Assembly: GCA_902779575.1 (NCBI GenBank)
Contig: CACZBW010000001.1
Span: 124,001-188,000 of the forward strand
DNA: 64,000 bases
From: an uncultured Lachnospiraceae bacterium
GTDB lineage: Bacteria > Bacillota > Clostridia > Lachnospirales > Lachnospiraceae
Reading direction: 5' to 3'
Part shown: one piece after another, positions 16,223 to 24,538 of the stretch
How positions within the stretch are numbered: the first letter of the stretch is position 1
Layout: the number at the start of each line of letters is the position of its first letter
Notes under the pieces: model-generated
Seen by the model: only the letters and a program-made list of their open reading frames with translations
What the model was told of the DNA's origin: nothing
Databases searched by the model: none
Translations under genes and position numbers: made by a program

Positions 16223-16834
16223 ATGAGAAAAAAAGTAGGTATAATGGGAGGTACATTTGATCCCATCCATATCGGGCACCTGATTCTTGGTGAAAGCGCC
16301 TATGAACAGTTCGGCCTCGACAGGGTTCTGTTCATGCCTTCCGGGAATCCGCCCCACAAGACGAAGCGCCATGGCGCTTCCAACAGCGAGCGCGCTGAGA
16401 TGGTCAGGCTTGCCATCGGGAATAATCCCCATTTTGAGCTTTCCCTGGAGGAGATGCATGAACAGGGTTATATCTATACGAAGGAGACCCTGCGCAGACT
16501 CAGGATGCGGAATCCGGATACGGACTACTATTTCATTATGGGGGCGGACTCTCTGGTGACTTTTCACATGTGGAACGGACCGCAGGAGATCTGTGACCAG
16601 TGCGTCCTCGTGGCGGCTGTCCGGGACCAGATGGCGGAAAAGGATCTGGATGAAGCGATCCGCAGCGTCAGAGAGCGCTTTCATGCCGATGTCCGCAAAC
16701 TGTCCAGCCCGAATCTGGATATTTCTTCCCACACGATCCGGCAGTGGCGTTCCGAGGGCAGAAGTATCCGCTATTATGTAACGGATCCGGTTGTGAATTA
16801 CATCTATGAGAACGGAATCTATGAAAGATTATAA
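16223..16834 (+). CDS. nadD: nicotinate-nucleotide adenylyltransferase
   Basis: Makes deamido-NAD from nicotinate mononucleotide and ATP. The 203-residue product has the nucleotidyltransferase motif GGTFDPIHIGHL at the start and SSHTIRQWRSEG near the end, corresponding to the ISSTxIR motif. GGAAGAGGTC precedes the ATG. Its end overlaps the start of yqeK by 14 nt, so translation is probably coupled. Confidence 0.96.
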   Translation: MRKKVGIMGGTFDPIHIGHLILGESAYEQFGLDRVLFMPSGNPPHKTKRHGASNSERAEMVRLAIGNNPHFELSLEEMHEQGYIYTKETLRRLRMRNPDTDYYFIMGADSLVTFHMWNGPQEICDQCVLVAAVRDQMAEKDLDEAIRSVRERFHADVRKLSSPNLDISSHTIRQWRSEGRSIRYYVTDPVVNYIYENGIYERL

Positions 16835-17432
16835 TATTCAGAAACTGGAACGGAAACTCAGAAAAGAACTTGACGCGGACCGCTATCAGCATACGCTTGG
16901 CGTTATGTTTACCGCCAGCGCGCTTGCCATGGACTATAAGGAAGATATCATGAGCGCCCAGGTGGCCGGACTTCTTCATGACTGTGCCAAATGCATACCG
17001 AATGACAAGAAGATCCGTATGTGCAGAGAGTACGGCCTGGAGATTTCCAAGGTGGAACTTCAGTCGCCCTACCTTCTCCATTCCAAGCTCGGGGCTTATC
17101 TGGCGAAGGAAAAGTACGGCGTGGAAGACGAGGAAATTCTGGGCGCGATCCGCTGGCACACGACAGGCCGTCCCAATATGACGATGCTCGAGAAGATCAT
17201 CTTCACTGCGGACTATATTGAACCCGCCCGTTTCAAAGCCAAGAATCTTGCCCATATCCGCTGGCTGGCATTTCATGATCTCAACCAGGCTGTCTATCAG
17301 ATTCTGGAGGACACGCTGCATTACCTGGACTCGGGAAAGGGCGAGATTGATGAGATGAGCCGCAGTGCTTACCGCTATTATCACAATCTCTATGACGAGA
17401 CGGATGACAAGGGAGATTCCCTGACGGTCTAA
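16821..17432 (+). CDS. yqeK: HD-domain hydrolase YqeK (Ap4A hydrolase type)
   Basis: A 203-residue HD-superfamily protein; the family cleaves diadenosine tetraphosphate symmetrically. The metal motif is visible as YQHTLGVM, GLLHDCAK (HD) and LLHSKLGAYLA. I start at ATG 16821 (MKDYNIQKLE); an ATG at 16806 is in frame but has no ribosome site. The gene overlaps nadD, the usual arrangement, and NAD or alarmone metabolism links the two. Confidence 0.92.
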   Translation: MKDYNIQKLERKLRKELDADRYQHTLGVMFTASALAMDYKEDIMSAQVAGLLHDCAKCIPNDKKIRMCREYGLEISKVELQSPYLLHSKLGAYLAKEKYGVEDEEILGAIRWHTTGRPNMTMLEKIIFTADYIEPARFKAKNLAHIRWLAFHDLNQAVYQILEDTLHYLDSGKGEIDEMSRSAYRYYHNLYDETDDKGDSLTV

Positions 17433-17485
17433 GGGCTGCCGCAGGCGCCATCAGACTGCCATGAAGGCTGCAGCTAAGGAAATGA

Positions 17486-17515
17486 GTGACAGAAGGTCCT
17501 AACTGAGCGTATAAT
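17486..17515 (+). promoter_or_regulatory. candidate promoter for rsfS
   Basis: GTGACA (17486-17491), 18-bp spacer and TATAAT (17510-17515). It sits in the 216-bp gap after yqeK, where an LCP-family gene often stands in related genomes but is absent here. Confidence 0.5.
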
Positions 17516-17648
17516 AAAGAAAAAGATCATTCATTGGAACAGAACCGATCGTTTCCGGAGAAATATGGTGTCTGACCGCGCCGGGAATTATCATACAGGA
17601 TGGATTCCGCCGCGGCCGCAGGGGCTTCACAGAAGAAGGAGGACATAT

Positions 17649-18011
17649 ATGGGAGATACCAGAACCAAAAAGATGGCATCGCTTGCGTGGCATGCCCTGG
17701 AAGACAAGAAGGCAGAAAATATCACCGTGATCGATATCGCTGAGGTAAGCGTTCTGGCGGACTATTTCATTATCGCATCCGGCAAGAACAAAATTCAGGT
17801 CCAGGCGATGGCGGACAATGTGGAGGAGATCCTCGGCAAAGAAGGTTATGAGCTGAAGCAGGCGGAAGGGTACCAGACCGCAAATTGGATTCTCCTTGAT
17901 TACGGCGATATCGTCGTCCACCTGTTTGATACGGAAAACAGGCTGTTCTATGACCTCGAGAGGATCTGGAGAGACGGCAAAGTTACGTCCATAGCGGATC
18001 TGGATCTGTAA
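17649..18011 (+). CDS. rsfS: ribosomal silencing factor RsfS
   Basis: A 120-residue RsfS/Iojap protein, which binds uL14 on the large subunit and blocks subunit joining when nutrients are short. AAGGAGG at 17636-17642 fixes the ATG at 17649. Family motifs are DIAEVSVLADYFIIASG, GYQTANWILLDYGDIVVH and FYDLERIW. A longer open frame reaches back to 17565 but has no start signal of note. Confidence 0.95.
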   Translation: MGDTRTKKMASLAWHALEDKKAENITVIDIAEVSVLADYFIIASGKNKIQVQAMADNVEEILGKEGYELKQAEGYQTANWILLDYGDIVVHLFDTENRLFYDLERIWRDGKVTSIADLDL

Positions 18012-18082
18012 AGGACAGAAGCAGGAGGAGATTTTTTCCTGTCGGAAGCTTTCCGGCGGGGCAGGGAGGAGTTTAAAAAGGG

Positions 18083-19027
18083 ATGGCGATTGACAATCAT
18101 TTCATGATACAGAAGTTTCTCAGCAGGCAGAAGATCATAGTGGCGTTCTGCGGGATAACCAATATGCCGCTGCTGGTCTGCGACCCGGATTCGTATAACG
18201 ATCAGGTGTGGGTTTTCGAGAATGAAAATCTTCTTAAGAAATTTGCCGCGGCATACATACAGAGAAAAGTTCCGATCCGCGGCGCGATCATTCCGAAAAA
18301 CGCATTTAAGAATTTTTATACGACCCTTTTTTCGATCGGCGCAAATGAGCTTGTCTACACGGCGGAAGGTTCCGTCAGCAAATTCCCGCTGGAAGAGGTA
18401 GTGAAAAGGCCGGATTATTCCAGCCTTCCGGAAGCGGCAAGACCGGTGGAGAATCCGGAACTGCAGCTGACCGGTCTCTATTTCCTGCAGGAATTCGGAC
18501 GTCAGGTGCCGAATGAGGAAAAAGAAAACCTCCAGCAGCTGGATGAGGAGTTTTCCGTGAATATGGTCCGCGCCCGCTACATTGTCGGCGTGGAACTGAA
18601 GGACGGTCCGGGCACTGTCGCGGAGAAGATGGCCCGGAGGCAGTATTCCATTCCGATCCTCAAGGGAAAGAACGGGGATGTCCTGCAGCCGGTCTTCTCA
18701 GATATGTTTGAGTTCAGCAAGTTCCGTCAGAAACGGCAGCTGAATGCCATTGCTGTCCCTTTCTCCTCGCTTAAAGCGCTGCTGATCAAGGACGCAAAGG
18801 GATTTATCCTGAATCCGGGCGGATTCCACGCTATTATGCCTCCGGCGCTTCTGGACGCGCTTTCTGCCAGATTCCCCGAAGAGGCGAAAAAAGGAGCGGA
18901 AGAAGCAAAACGGATCGCACAGACTGCGGCAGGCGTGGTGAATCATGCGCCGGACAGTCAGGGCGCACCGGCGGGCGCGCAGCATTCAAAAGTGACTGTG
19001 ATGCCGGGAGCCGAAGAGAAAGAGTGA
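18083..19027 (+). CDS. SseB family protein
   Basis: A 314-residue cytoplasmic protein. The middle part, with VPFSSLKALLIKDAKGFILN and GGFHAIMPPALLDAL, fits the SseB N-terminal fold, a domain found in several Firmicutes proteins of unknown task. The first 130 residues may hold a second, related copy (ITNMPLLVCDPDS, KNAFKNFYTTLFSIGANELVY). The last 45 residues are Ala/Glu/Lys-rich and probably disordered. GGGAGGAG precedes the ATG. No enzyme motif is seen. It follows rsfS at 71 nt and is ended by a hairpin. Confidence 0.65.
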   Translation: MAIDNHFMIQKFLSRQKIIVAFCGITNMPLLVCDPDSYNDQVWVFENENLLKKFAAAYIQRKVPIRGAIIPKNAFKNFYTTLFSIGANELVYTAEGSVSKFPLEEVVKRPDYSSLPEAARPVENPELQLTGLYFLQEFGRQVPNEEKENLQQLDEEFSVNMVRARYIVGVELKDGPGTVAEKMARRQYSIPILKGKNGDVLQPVFSDMFEFSKFRQKRQLNAIAVPFSSLKALLIKDAKGFILNPGGFHAIMPPALLDALSARFPEEAKKGAEEAKRIAQTAAGVVNHAPDSQGAPAGAQHSKVTVMPGAEEKE

Positions 19028-19072
19028 AGATTTCTTCCGGGTACGGAAGAAAGTCCTGAAATAAAGATCGGA

Positions 19073-19106
19073 GCCTCTGAGCCGGATTGCCGGTTCAGAG
19101 GCGTAT
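19073..19106 (+). terminator. hairpin terminator after the SseB-like gene
   Basis: A 13-bp stem with one G-U pair (19073-19085 with 19090-19102) and a 4-nt loop, followed by a weak T-containing run. The stem is strong and the T-run poor. Confidence 0.65.
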
Positions 19107-19141
19107 TTATATATAGAGACTGCCTGCCCGGATTTTCGTTC

Positions 19142-19179
19142 TTGACAGGGTGACCTTGCGTTCACTATAATGAATGAAC
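19142..19179 (+). promoter_or_regulatory. tetR-type promoter with overlapping operator
   Basis: TTGACA (19142-19147), 18-bp spacer and TATAAT (19166-19171). GTTCA (19160-19164) and TGAAC (19175-19179) form an inverted repeat over the -10, a good place for self-repression by the TetR protein encoded next. Confidence 0.65.
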
Positions 19180-19209
19180 CGAAGATCTCATACCAGGATG
19201 GAGGCTGCT

Positions 19210-19800
19210 ATGGCGAACGACACAAAAGAAAGGATTCTTGCTGCCGCGCTGGAAATGTTTTCCCGGAAGGGATATGCCGGAACAAATATCCGGGAACTGA
19301 CCGCATCTCTCGGTCTTGTCAAATCCGGAGTTTACAAGCATTTTGAGAGCAAAGAGGCGATCTGGAATGCCCTGCTTGACGAGATGATCGTCTATTACGA
19401 CGAACGTTTCGGATCCCCCGGAAATCTCCCGCCCATACCGGAAACAGCGGAGGAGCTGACCGGTCTGACGATGCGGATGGTGAATATTACCGTGCATGAT
19501 GAGAAGATCGTGATGACGCGCAAGCTTCTTTCTATTGAGCAGTTCAGAGACGAACGTGCCCGTGCGCTGGCAACAAAACACTTCCTGACCGGTCTCACGG
19601 AGATGTTTACTTATATATTTTCCGGTATGATGGAGAAAGGCCTGCTCCGGCAGGACGATCCGGGAATGCTGGCATTTGCATATGTTACGCCGGTCTCTGC
19701 CCTTATTCATCTGTGCGACAGAGAACCGGAAAAGACAGAGGAAGCGATGAAGCAGGCAGAAGCGTTCAGCCGTCATTTTATTCAGACTTATAAAAAATAA
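19210..19800 (+). CDS. TetR family transcriptional regulator
   Basis: A 196-residue regulator. The N-terminal HTH is clear: TKERILAAALEMFSRKGYAG then IRELTASLGLVKSGVYKHF. I start at ATG 19210, five bases after GGAGG; the in-frame ATGs at 19174 and 19198 lie at or before the expected transcript start or inside the ribosome site. The C-terminal ligand domain is not specific enough to name a ligand. It likely represses its own promoter and the GNAT gene 69 nt downstream. Confidence 0.88.
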   Translation: MANDTKERILAAALEMFSRKGYAGTNIRELTASLGLVKSGVYKHFESKEAIWNALLDEMIVYYDERFGSPGNLPPIPETAEELTGLTMRMVNITVHDEKIVMTRKLLSIEQFRDERARALATKHFLTGLTEMFTYIFSGMMEKGLLRQDDPGMLAFAYVTPVSALIHLCDREPEKTEEAMKQAEAFSRHFIQTYKK

Positions 19801-19869
19801 GACAGGGATATCTGTGCTGCCGGCAATGCCGGTGCCGCGAAGTGCAGGCAGAAAGGACCGGAAAGAAAA

Positions 19870-20301
19870 ATGTTCAGAATCATCAGCGAAAGACTGACAG
19901 CGGAGGAATATATCGGTTTTCTGAAACGCACTGACCTGGGTTCTCAGTATCCTCTGAAACGGTTTGAAGAGAGAATCGCCCGGCTGGTTAATACTGTTTC
20001 CATCAGTCTGACGGCACGTAATGACGACGGACTCCTTATAGGCGTTCTTTTTGGACTGACTGATTTTGCCTACTGGCTGTATGTGACGGACCTCGGCGTA
20101 GACCGGCGCTATGAGCGTCAGGGAATTGGCAGGAAACTGATGCAGACAGCCCATGAGATGGCCGGAGGGGAGAAGGATATCGCCGTCTATCTGGTCGCGA
20201 ACGAGAATGCCGTTCCTTTCTATGAAAAGCTCGGCATGAAAAAGGCTGATGACGTCATGAAGTATAACCATATCGAATGGACGGAGTTTACTGTGGAATA
20301 G
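19870..20301 (+). CDS. GNAT family N-acetyltransferase
   Basis: A 143-residue acetyltransferase. The acetyl-CoA motif is RRYERQGIGRKLMQ (R/Q-x-x-G-x-G/A), followed by VYLVANENAVPFYEKLGMKK, the usual final strand and helix. The substrate cannot be named. It follows the TetR gene at 69 nt with AGAAAGGACC upstream, so the pair is probably one transcript under TetR control. Confidence 0.88.
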   Translation: MFRIISERLTAEEYIGFLKRTDLGSQYPLKRFEERIARLVNTVSISLTARNDDGLLIGVLFGLTDFAYWLYVTDLGVDRRYERQGIGRKLMQTAHEMAGGEKDIAVYLVANENAVPFYEKLGMKKADDVMKYNHIEWTEFTVE

Positions 20302-20407
20302 CTTTATGATTGCGGAACCGAAAGCATAATCTCAAAAAATCGTATTCACTTTTCTCCTGCCTGACTTCCGGCGGGTGAATCGCTCTGTGATAAAACAGAA
20401 AAGTACT

Positions 20408-20455
20408 GAGGGCTGTCAGAATCCTGCCGATCACGGCGGGACACTGACAGCCCTC
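20408..20455. terminator. shared hairpin terminator between GNAT gene and lexA
   Basis: A perfect 12-bp stem (20408-20419 with 20444-20455) encloses a second GC-rich stem. The genes on both sides converge on it. T-rich bases flank it on both strands, so it may end both transcripts. Confidence 0.75.
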
Positions 20456-20498
20456 GTCTTATTCATATAATTCCTCCTGAAATGAAGAGAAACAAGGC

Positions 20499-21116
20499 TC
20501 AGAACAGACGGAAGACACCAAACACTTTGCCGAGAATCTCCAGCTGGTCCTCCACAATAATCGGATCCATGGAATCATTCTCCGGCTGAAGGCGGACATG
20601 GCCTTTCTCCCGGTAAAAGGTCTTGACGGTGGCGGAATCATCAAGAAGCGCAACGACGATATCGCCGTTCTCGGCATCTTTCTGCTGCTGCACAAGCACA
20701 AGGTCGCCGTCGTTAATCCCGATGTTGATCATGCTGGTTCCCTTGACCCGCAGCATGAAAGACTGTCTGTTCGGCATATACTCAGAGGGAATCGGAAAAT
20801 AGTTCTCTATATTCTCCGCCGCAAGGATCGGCTGACCGGCCGCGACAGTACCGATGATCGGCACATTGACCGTCTCCCTGCGGGTGAGATTGAACTGATC
20901 GTCCACGATCTCGATCGCGCGCGGTTTTGTGGGATCTCTTCGGATGTAACCGTTCTTTTCAAGTGTTTCAAGATGAGAGTGGACGGAAGAAGTGGACTTC
21001 AGGCTGACAGCCTCACAGATCTCCCTGACGGCAGGCGGATACCCCCTGCTGATGATCTCCTGTTTGATGAAATCAAGAATCTCCTGCTGTTTCGGAGTGA
21101 TCTTTCCGTATGCCAT
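20499..21116 (-). CDS. lexA: LexA repressor
   Basis: SOS master repressor, 205 residues. The N-terminal winged HTH includes [21 protein letters not shown]. The self-cleavage bond is Ala93-Gly94 (TVAAGQPI), with the catalytic dyad Ser128 (GTSMINI) and Lys165 ([10 protein letters not shown]); the 34- and 37-residue spacings equal those of E. coli LexA. RecA filaments trigger cleavage. It is divergent from yneA across a region with four LexA boxes, one of which overlaps its own -35, so it controls itself. Confidence 0.97.
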   Translation of the reverse strand: MAYGKITPKQQEILDFIKQEIISRGYPPAVREICEAVSLKSTSSVHSHLETLEKNGYIRRDPTKPRAIEIVDDQFNLTRRETVNVPIIGTVAAGQPILAAENIENYFPIPSEYMPNRQSFMLRVKGTSMINIGINDGDLVLVQQQKDAENGDIVVALLDDSATVKTFYREKGHVRLQPENDSMDPIIVEDQLEILGKVFGVFRLF

Positions 21117-21201
21117 AAGTCTGCCTCCCTCTCACTGACCGGACAGGACAAAACTGTCCGCAGGTCCCGGCAACCTGCTGAGATCATTATTATCTGAAGA
21201 A

Positions 21202-21230
21202 ATCATATCACAGTTGAAAATGGAATGCAA
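21202..21230 (-). promoter_or_regulatory. lexA promoter
   Basis: On the minus strand TTGCAT (plus 21225-21230), 17-bp spacer and TATGAT (plus 21202-21207). LexA box 1 overlaps the -35. Confidence 0.7.
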
Positions 21231-21241
21231 ACAAATGTTCC
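21228..21241. promoter_or_regulatory. LexA box 1
   Basis: CAAACAAATGTTCC fits the Gram-positive SOS consensus CGAACRNRYGTTYC at 13 of 14 positions. It overlaps the lexA -35 hexamer. Confidence 0.8.
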
Positions 21242-21260
21242 AAAAATCCGTTCGATTCTG

Positions 21261-21289
21261 TTGACAAACATATGTTCTGAACATATAAT
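21261..21289 (+). promoter_or_regulatory. yneA promoter
   Basis: TTGACA (21261-21266), 17-bp spacer and TATAAT (21284-21289): a consensus promoter. LexA box 2 fills the spacer. Confidence 0.85.
21265..21278. promoter_or_regulatory. LexA box 2
   Basis: CAAACATATGTTCT, 12 of 14 positions of the consensus, between the -35 and -10 of yneA. Confidence 0.75.
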
Positions 21290-21295
21290 CGATAC

Positions 21296-21309
21296 AGAAC
21301 AAATGTTTC
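21296..21309. promoter_or_regulatory. LexA box 3
   Basis: AGAACAAATGTTTC, 13 of 14 positions of the consensus, at the expected yneA transcription start. Confidence 0.8.
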
Positions 21310-21322
21310 GAATACATGTTCC
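21309..21322. promoter_or_regulatory. LexA box 4
   Basis: CGAATACATGTTCC, 13 of 14 positions. It shares one base with box 3, so two dimers would bind almost end to end. Confidence 0.72.
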
Positions 21323-21371
21323 GGTAAAAGGGAACTCTTTCATGTCTGCAGAAGAGGGGAGAAGGAACGCA

Positions 21372-21770
21372 ATGACGGAGTATGGTATCAATCTGAAGGA
21401 GGATATGATTCTTGAAAACAGACGGTCGCTTGCCAGGGCACTCCGTTCCCGCCAAAGAAGGATCAGGCAGCTCAGAAGAAGAGGAAGCATTCTTGTTCTC
21501 TGCCTTCTGCTTTCTTTTCTTTTTCTGACCGGTTTCCGGCATAAAAGCCCTGTGATTCTGCCCGCGGGAGGAGAGATTTATACCCCGGTAAGGGTAGAAC
21601 GGGGAGACACGCTCTGGGATCTGGCCGGAGTTTATATGCCGGAGCAGGGATATAAGTCAATCCCTGATTATATCCGCTCTGTCTGCCGGCTGAATGAGAT
21701 GCATACGGCCAGGATCTATGAAGGCCAGATTCTGTTTTTCCCTGTACGGGACGGGAACTCTTTCCGATGA
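21372..21770 (+). CDS. yneA: YneA-like SOS cell-division inhibitor with LysM domain
   Basis: A 132-residue membrane-anchored LysM protein. A basic segment (RSRQRRIRQLRRRG) precedes one membrane helix (ILVLCLLLSFLFL), then an outer LysM domain (VERGDTLWDLAGVY to YEGQILFFPV). Size, layout and the divergent position to lexA match YneA, which delays division during DNA damage in Bacillus. I start at ATG 21372 after GAGAAGG; ATG 21342 with AAGGGA is an alternative and would add 10 residues. Four LexA boxes make SOS control nearly certain; the division block is inferred from the family. Confidence 0.85.
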   Translation: MTEYGINLKEDMILENRRSLARALRSRQRRIRQLRRRGSILVLCLLLSFLFLTGFRHKSPVILPAGGEIYTPVRVERGDTLWDLAGVYMPEQGYKSIPDYIRSVCRLNEMHTARIYEGQILFFPVRDGNSFR

Positions 21771-21828
21771 TCCGCCCGGAATTCATAATTCCATAAGAAT
21801 TCATTCAGAAAGCGGACCGTGAGATTCA

Positions 21829-21857
21829 TTGTTATTTACGGACGGCGATGCTATAAT
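21829..21857 (+). promoter_or_regulatory. promoter of the DUF1002 gene
   Basis: TTGTTA (21829-21834), 17-bp spacer and TATAAT (21852-21857), with TGC before the -10. The leader to the ATG is about 100 nt. Confidence 0.65.
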
Positions 21858-21965
21858 AAGATCGGTCCGCTGGGGCGCTGCCAGACCGGCTGCAGAGAAG
21901 AACAGATCCGCACAGCCTCCAGGGAAAACGAAAGTATAAACAGGGTTGATAAGGAGGTTGTCAGC

Positions 21966-24197
21966 ATGAAAAAGAGGTTCATCAGCAGACTGATGGCAGG
22001 AGCCGCAGCGCTGGTCCTGTTTGCCGGAATTCCTGCACTTCCGGCGAGGGCGGATTCGAGGGTGGTCGCCACGATCGGCGCAGATCTGACGGCGGAGCAG
22101 CAGACGGCGATTCTGCAGTATTTCGGCGTATATGGTAATCCTGCCGTACAGATCATGTATATCAATAACCAGAATGAGAGAGATCTGCTGGGAAGCTGGG
22201 TACCCATCGAACAGATCGGAACGCATACGATCAGCTGCGCGCTGGTGAAGCCTACCACATCCGGAGGCATCCAGGTCAGAACAGCGAACCTGAATTATAT
22301 TACCAGCAACATGATCGCATCGAATCTGGCCACCGCAGGCATTACAAACTGTGAAGTGGTTGCAGCGGCCCCGTTCGAGGTTTCCGGTACAGGAGCCCTG
22401 ACCGGTATTCTCATGGCTTACGAGAGGTCCACATCGACCGCTCTGGACCAGAACAAGTCCAATGTTGCCGTGCAGGAGCTCGTCACTACGACGGATCTGG
22501 CCAACAAAGTCGGCCAGCAGGAGGCGCAGCAGATTGTCAATGATATCAAACTTCAGATCATTGAGGGCAATCTGGAAGCCACCGACGTGGAGCAGGTAAA
22601 CCAGATCGTCAATGATGTTATTACGAATTATACGGATGATTCCCTCATCGTTTATACGGATAACAGCTCAACCAATAATACAGTTAACAATACGACGAAC
22701 AACACGGTCAATAATACGACAAACAATACTGTTAACAATAATACTGTCAACAATAATACAGTTAACAATACCACAAACAATACGACAACCAACGTATCGA
22801 ATAATACAACGAACTATACGTCCGGTCTGAGCCAGGAGGATATCGTCCAGCTTCAGATCTTTGCCGCCAATCTGGCCGCCCAGTCCTATGACGAAGGAAC
22901 GAAGGCTGCGCTTGCGCAGATCCAGCAGTCTCTTGAGCAGCAGACCCAGAAGACCAGCTCGGCTCAGACGCAGGATATCGTAGCTTCTGTCGAATCTGAA
23001 GCAGAAGCACGTCAGCCTGTGATGGAGCCGGAGAAGGAAGCCCTGAACAATATCCTGAACCAGGTGAATCTTGACGCGCTTGCCAATATCCCCGGCATGC
23101 AGGGTGTCGTGGAATCCTCCACCGATCAGTCCGTACTGAGTGAGAGCAGCAATAATCTGGATGTGCAGATTCAGGAGCAGTATACCGCTCCCGCACAGGA
23201 ACCGGTTCCGGATTCCGCCCCGGCGCCGAATGTGGATCCGGAATGGCAGGCGCTGAATGATCAGCTGAATCAGGAAAATCTTGAAATCGCAAGTCATATT
23301 CCGGGCATGGAAGGCATCAGTACAGAGCCGCAGCCGGAAGCAGCTCCGACGGAGCAGACAGACCTTGCGACAGCTAAGACGGCTGAGACGCCGGAAGAGA
23401 CACCGGCGGAAACACCGGCAGAGATTTCGCTGGATTCTCTGGAAGAGGCACCGTCCACAGCAGCGGCAGGCAGCATTTTCTTCACAGACGAGCAGAGAGG
23501 GACTGAGTTCAAGTTCAAAGTTCTCGGCACAGAAAAGACTACGGACGGAGCGGCCAGCGGTGTCAGCGCTGTTGTGGTTGAACTTCCCTATAATGATCTC
23601 GCTCCTGTATCCGGCACACTTACTGTAACGGATGAGTATGGAAGCCAGCTCGCTTACCTGGATCTGGCAGCCGCAACCGCCAGCCAGTACAGTACCGTAT
23701 CGGAGAACGGAAGCATCACTGTTCCGGATGGCTGGAACGGATATACAGCGGTTCAGATGGTACCTGTCAGCACCAGTACCGGCAGCGCATTCAGCGCCGA
23801 TCCGTATAACACATACACATACACGCTGACAGATGCAGTCTTTGCCGGCTCTGACGGAGCAACATCTGTAACAGTTAACAGCAGCCGTTCCGGCGGATTT
23901 GTATCCGATGCGGGTTATACGATCCCGTCACTTGACCTCAACAATATTATGAAGGGTTCCAGTGTTAGCGGAACAGTAATTTTCCCGTCCGGCGCAGCTT
24001 ATGCGACTGTTGCGACTGATAATGATAAGATGTACGCGGACTGCAGTTACGCGACACCTGATCTGGCAGGAGTCAGCCTGAATTTCGACGGCCGCGGCAA
24101 ATCAACCCTGACGATTGATTTCTATACAGACGAAGCTTCTCAGCAGGCTGGAGAGAGCGCCTTGTACGAAGTGGAATATGTTCTGTATATCCAGTAA
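21966..24197 (+). CDS. secreted DUF1002 protein with Asn/Thr-rich linker
   Basis: A 743-residue exported protein; AAGGAGG sets the ATG at 21966. Residues 1-31 are a signal peptide ending PARA-DS. About residues 32-235 match DUF1002 (YpuA-like), function unknown. Residues about 236-285 are almost only Asn, Thr and Val in NNTVNNTT-type units. A helical Gln-rich part follows, with two related segments near residues 356 and 425, each ending IPGM(Q/E)G, separated by acidic Pro/Ala linkers. From about residue 502 a beta-rich C-terminal domain begins (FFTDEQRGTEFKFKVLG). No LPxTG or membrane anchor is seen at the end, so it may be released or held by unknown contacts. Confidence 0.8.
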   Translation: MKKRFISRLMAGAAALVLFAGIPALPARADSRVVATIGADLTAEQQTAILQYFGVYGNPAVQIMYINNQNERDLLGSWVPIEQIGTHTISCALVKPTTSGGIQVRTANLNYITSNMIASNLATAGITNCEVVAAAPFEVSGTGALTGILMAYERSTSTALDQNKSNVAVQELVTTTDLANKVGQQEAQQIVNDIKLQIIEGNLEATDVEQVNQIVNDVITNYTDDSLIVYTDNSSTNNTVNNTTNNTVNNTTNNTVNNNTVNNNTVNNTTNNTTTNVSNNTTNYTSGLSQEDIVQLQIFAANLAAQSYDEGTKAALAQIQQSLEQQTQKTSSAQTQDIVASVESEAEARQPVMEPEKEALNNILNQVNLDALANIPGMQGVVESSTDQSVLSESSNNLDVQIQEQYTAPAQEPVPDSAPAPNVDPEWQALNDQLNQENLEIASHIPGMEGISTEPQPEAAPTEQTDLATAKTAETPEETPAETPAEISLDSLEEAPSTAAAGSIFFTDEQRGTEFKFKVLGTEKTTDGAASGVSAVVVELPYNDLAPVSGTLTVTDEYGSQLAYLDLAAATASQYSTVSENGSITVPDGWNGYTAVQMVPVSTSTGSAFSADPYNTYTYTLTDAVFAGSDGATSVTVNSSRSGGFVSDAGYTIPSLDLNNIMKGSSVSGTVIFPSGAAYATVATDNDKMYADCSYATPDLAGVSLNFDGRGKSTLTIDFYTDEASQQAGESALYEVEYVLYIQ

Positions 24198-24309
24198 GAA
24201 GCGGAAGAGAATTCCAGTGTGTTGTTTTCGGCAATCCGCTTCAAAGGTTCTACATTAGAGATTTCTGTGACAGAATCCTGAGATAAATGGATTGTTAAAG
24301 AGGAAAGAA

Positions 24310-24350
24310 AACCGCAGCAGATCAGAAGATTTCTGCTGCGGTTTTCCTTT
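24310..24350 (+). terminator. first terminator after DUF1002 gene
   Basis: Perfect 12-bp stem (24310-24321 with 24332-24343) followed by TTCCTTTT. Confidence 0.85.
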
Positions 24351-24370
24351 TCATCTGATTTTCAAATCTG

Positions 24371-24399
24371 AACAGGGGGAATCCCCTGTTTTCTTTTTT
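24371..24399 (+). terminator. second terminator after DUF1002 gene
   Basis: AACAGGGG (24371-24378), GAAT loop, CCCCTGTT (24383-24390), then TTCTTTTTT. The two terminators in a row isolate the sugar island from upstream reading. Confidence 0.85.
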
Positions 24400-24430
24400 C
24401 TGAGGGCAATCATAAGAAGCGTCTCCTTGA

Positions 24431-24459
24431 TTGACAAAGAAGGTTTCAGAGGCTAAAAT
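24431..24459 (+). promoter_or_regulatory. promoter of the ROK regulator gene
   Basis: TTGACA (24431-24436), 17-bp spacer and TAAAAT (24454-24459). The following AT-rich stretch has no clear copy of the xylB-type operator. Confidence 0.75.
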
Positions 24460-24538
24460 TATTAATTGAAATAAATGATAAATCGAATGTATCTATAATC
24501 CGGCAATTGAGACTTCCTGAGACAGATCAGTAGAGGGC

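Larger units (their letters stand above)
24198..24538 (+). other. 341-bp gap: two terminators and the ROK promoter
   Basis: After the DUF1002 stop comes an 8-bp inverted repeat (24198-24205 with 24235-24242), then two separate terminators and a consensus promoter. I see no gene in it. Confidence 0.8.
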
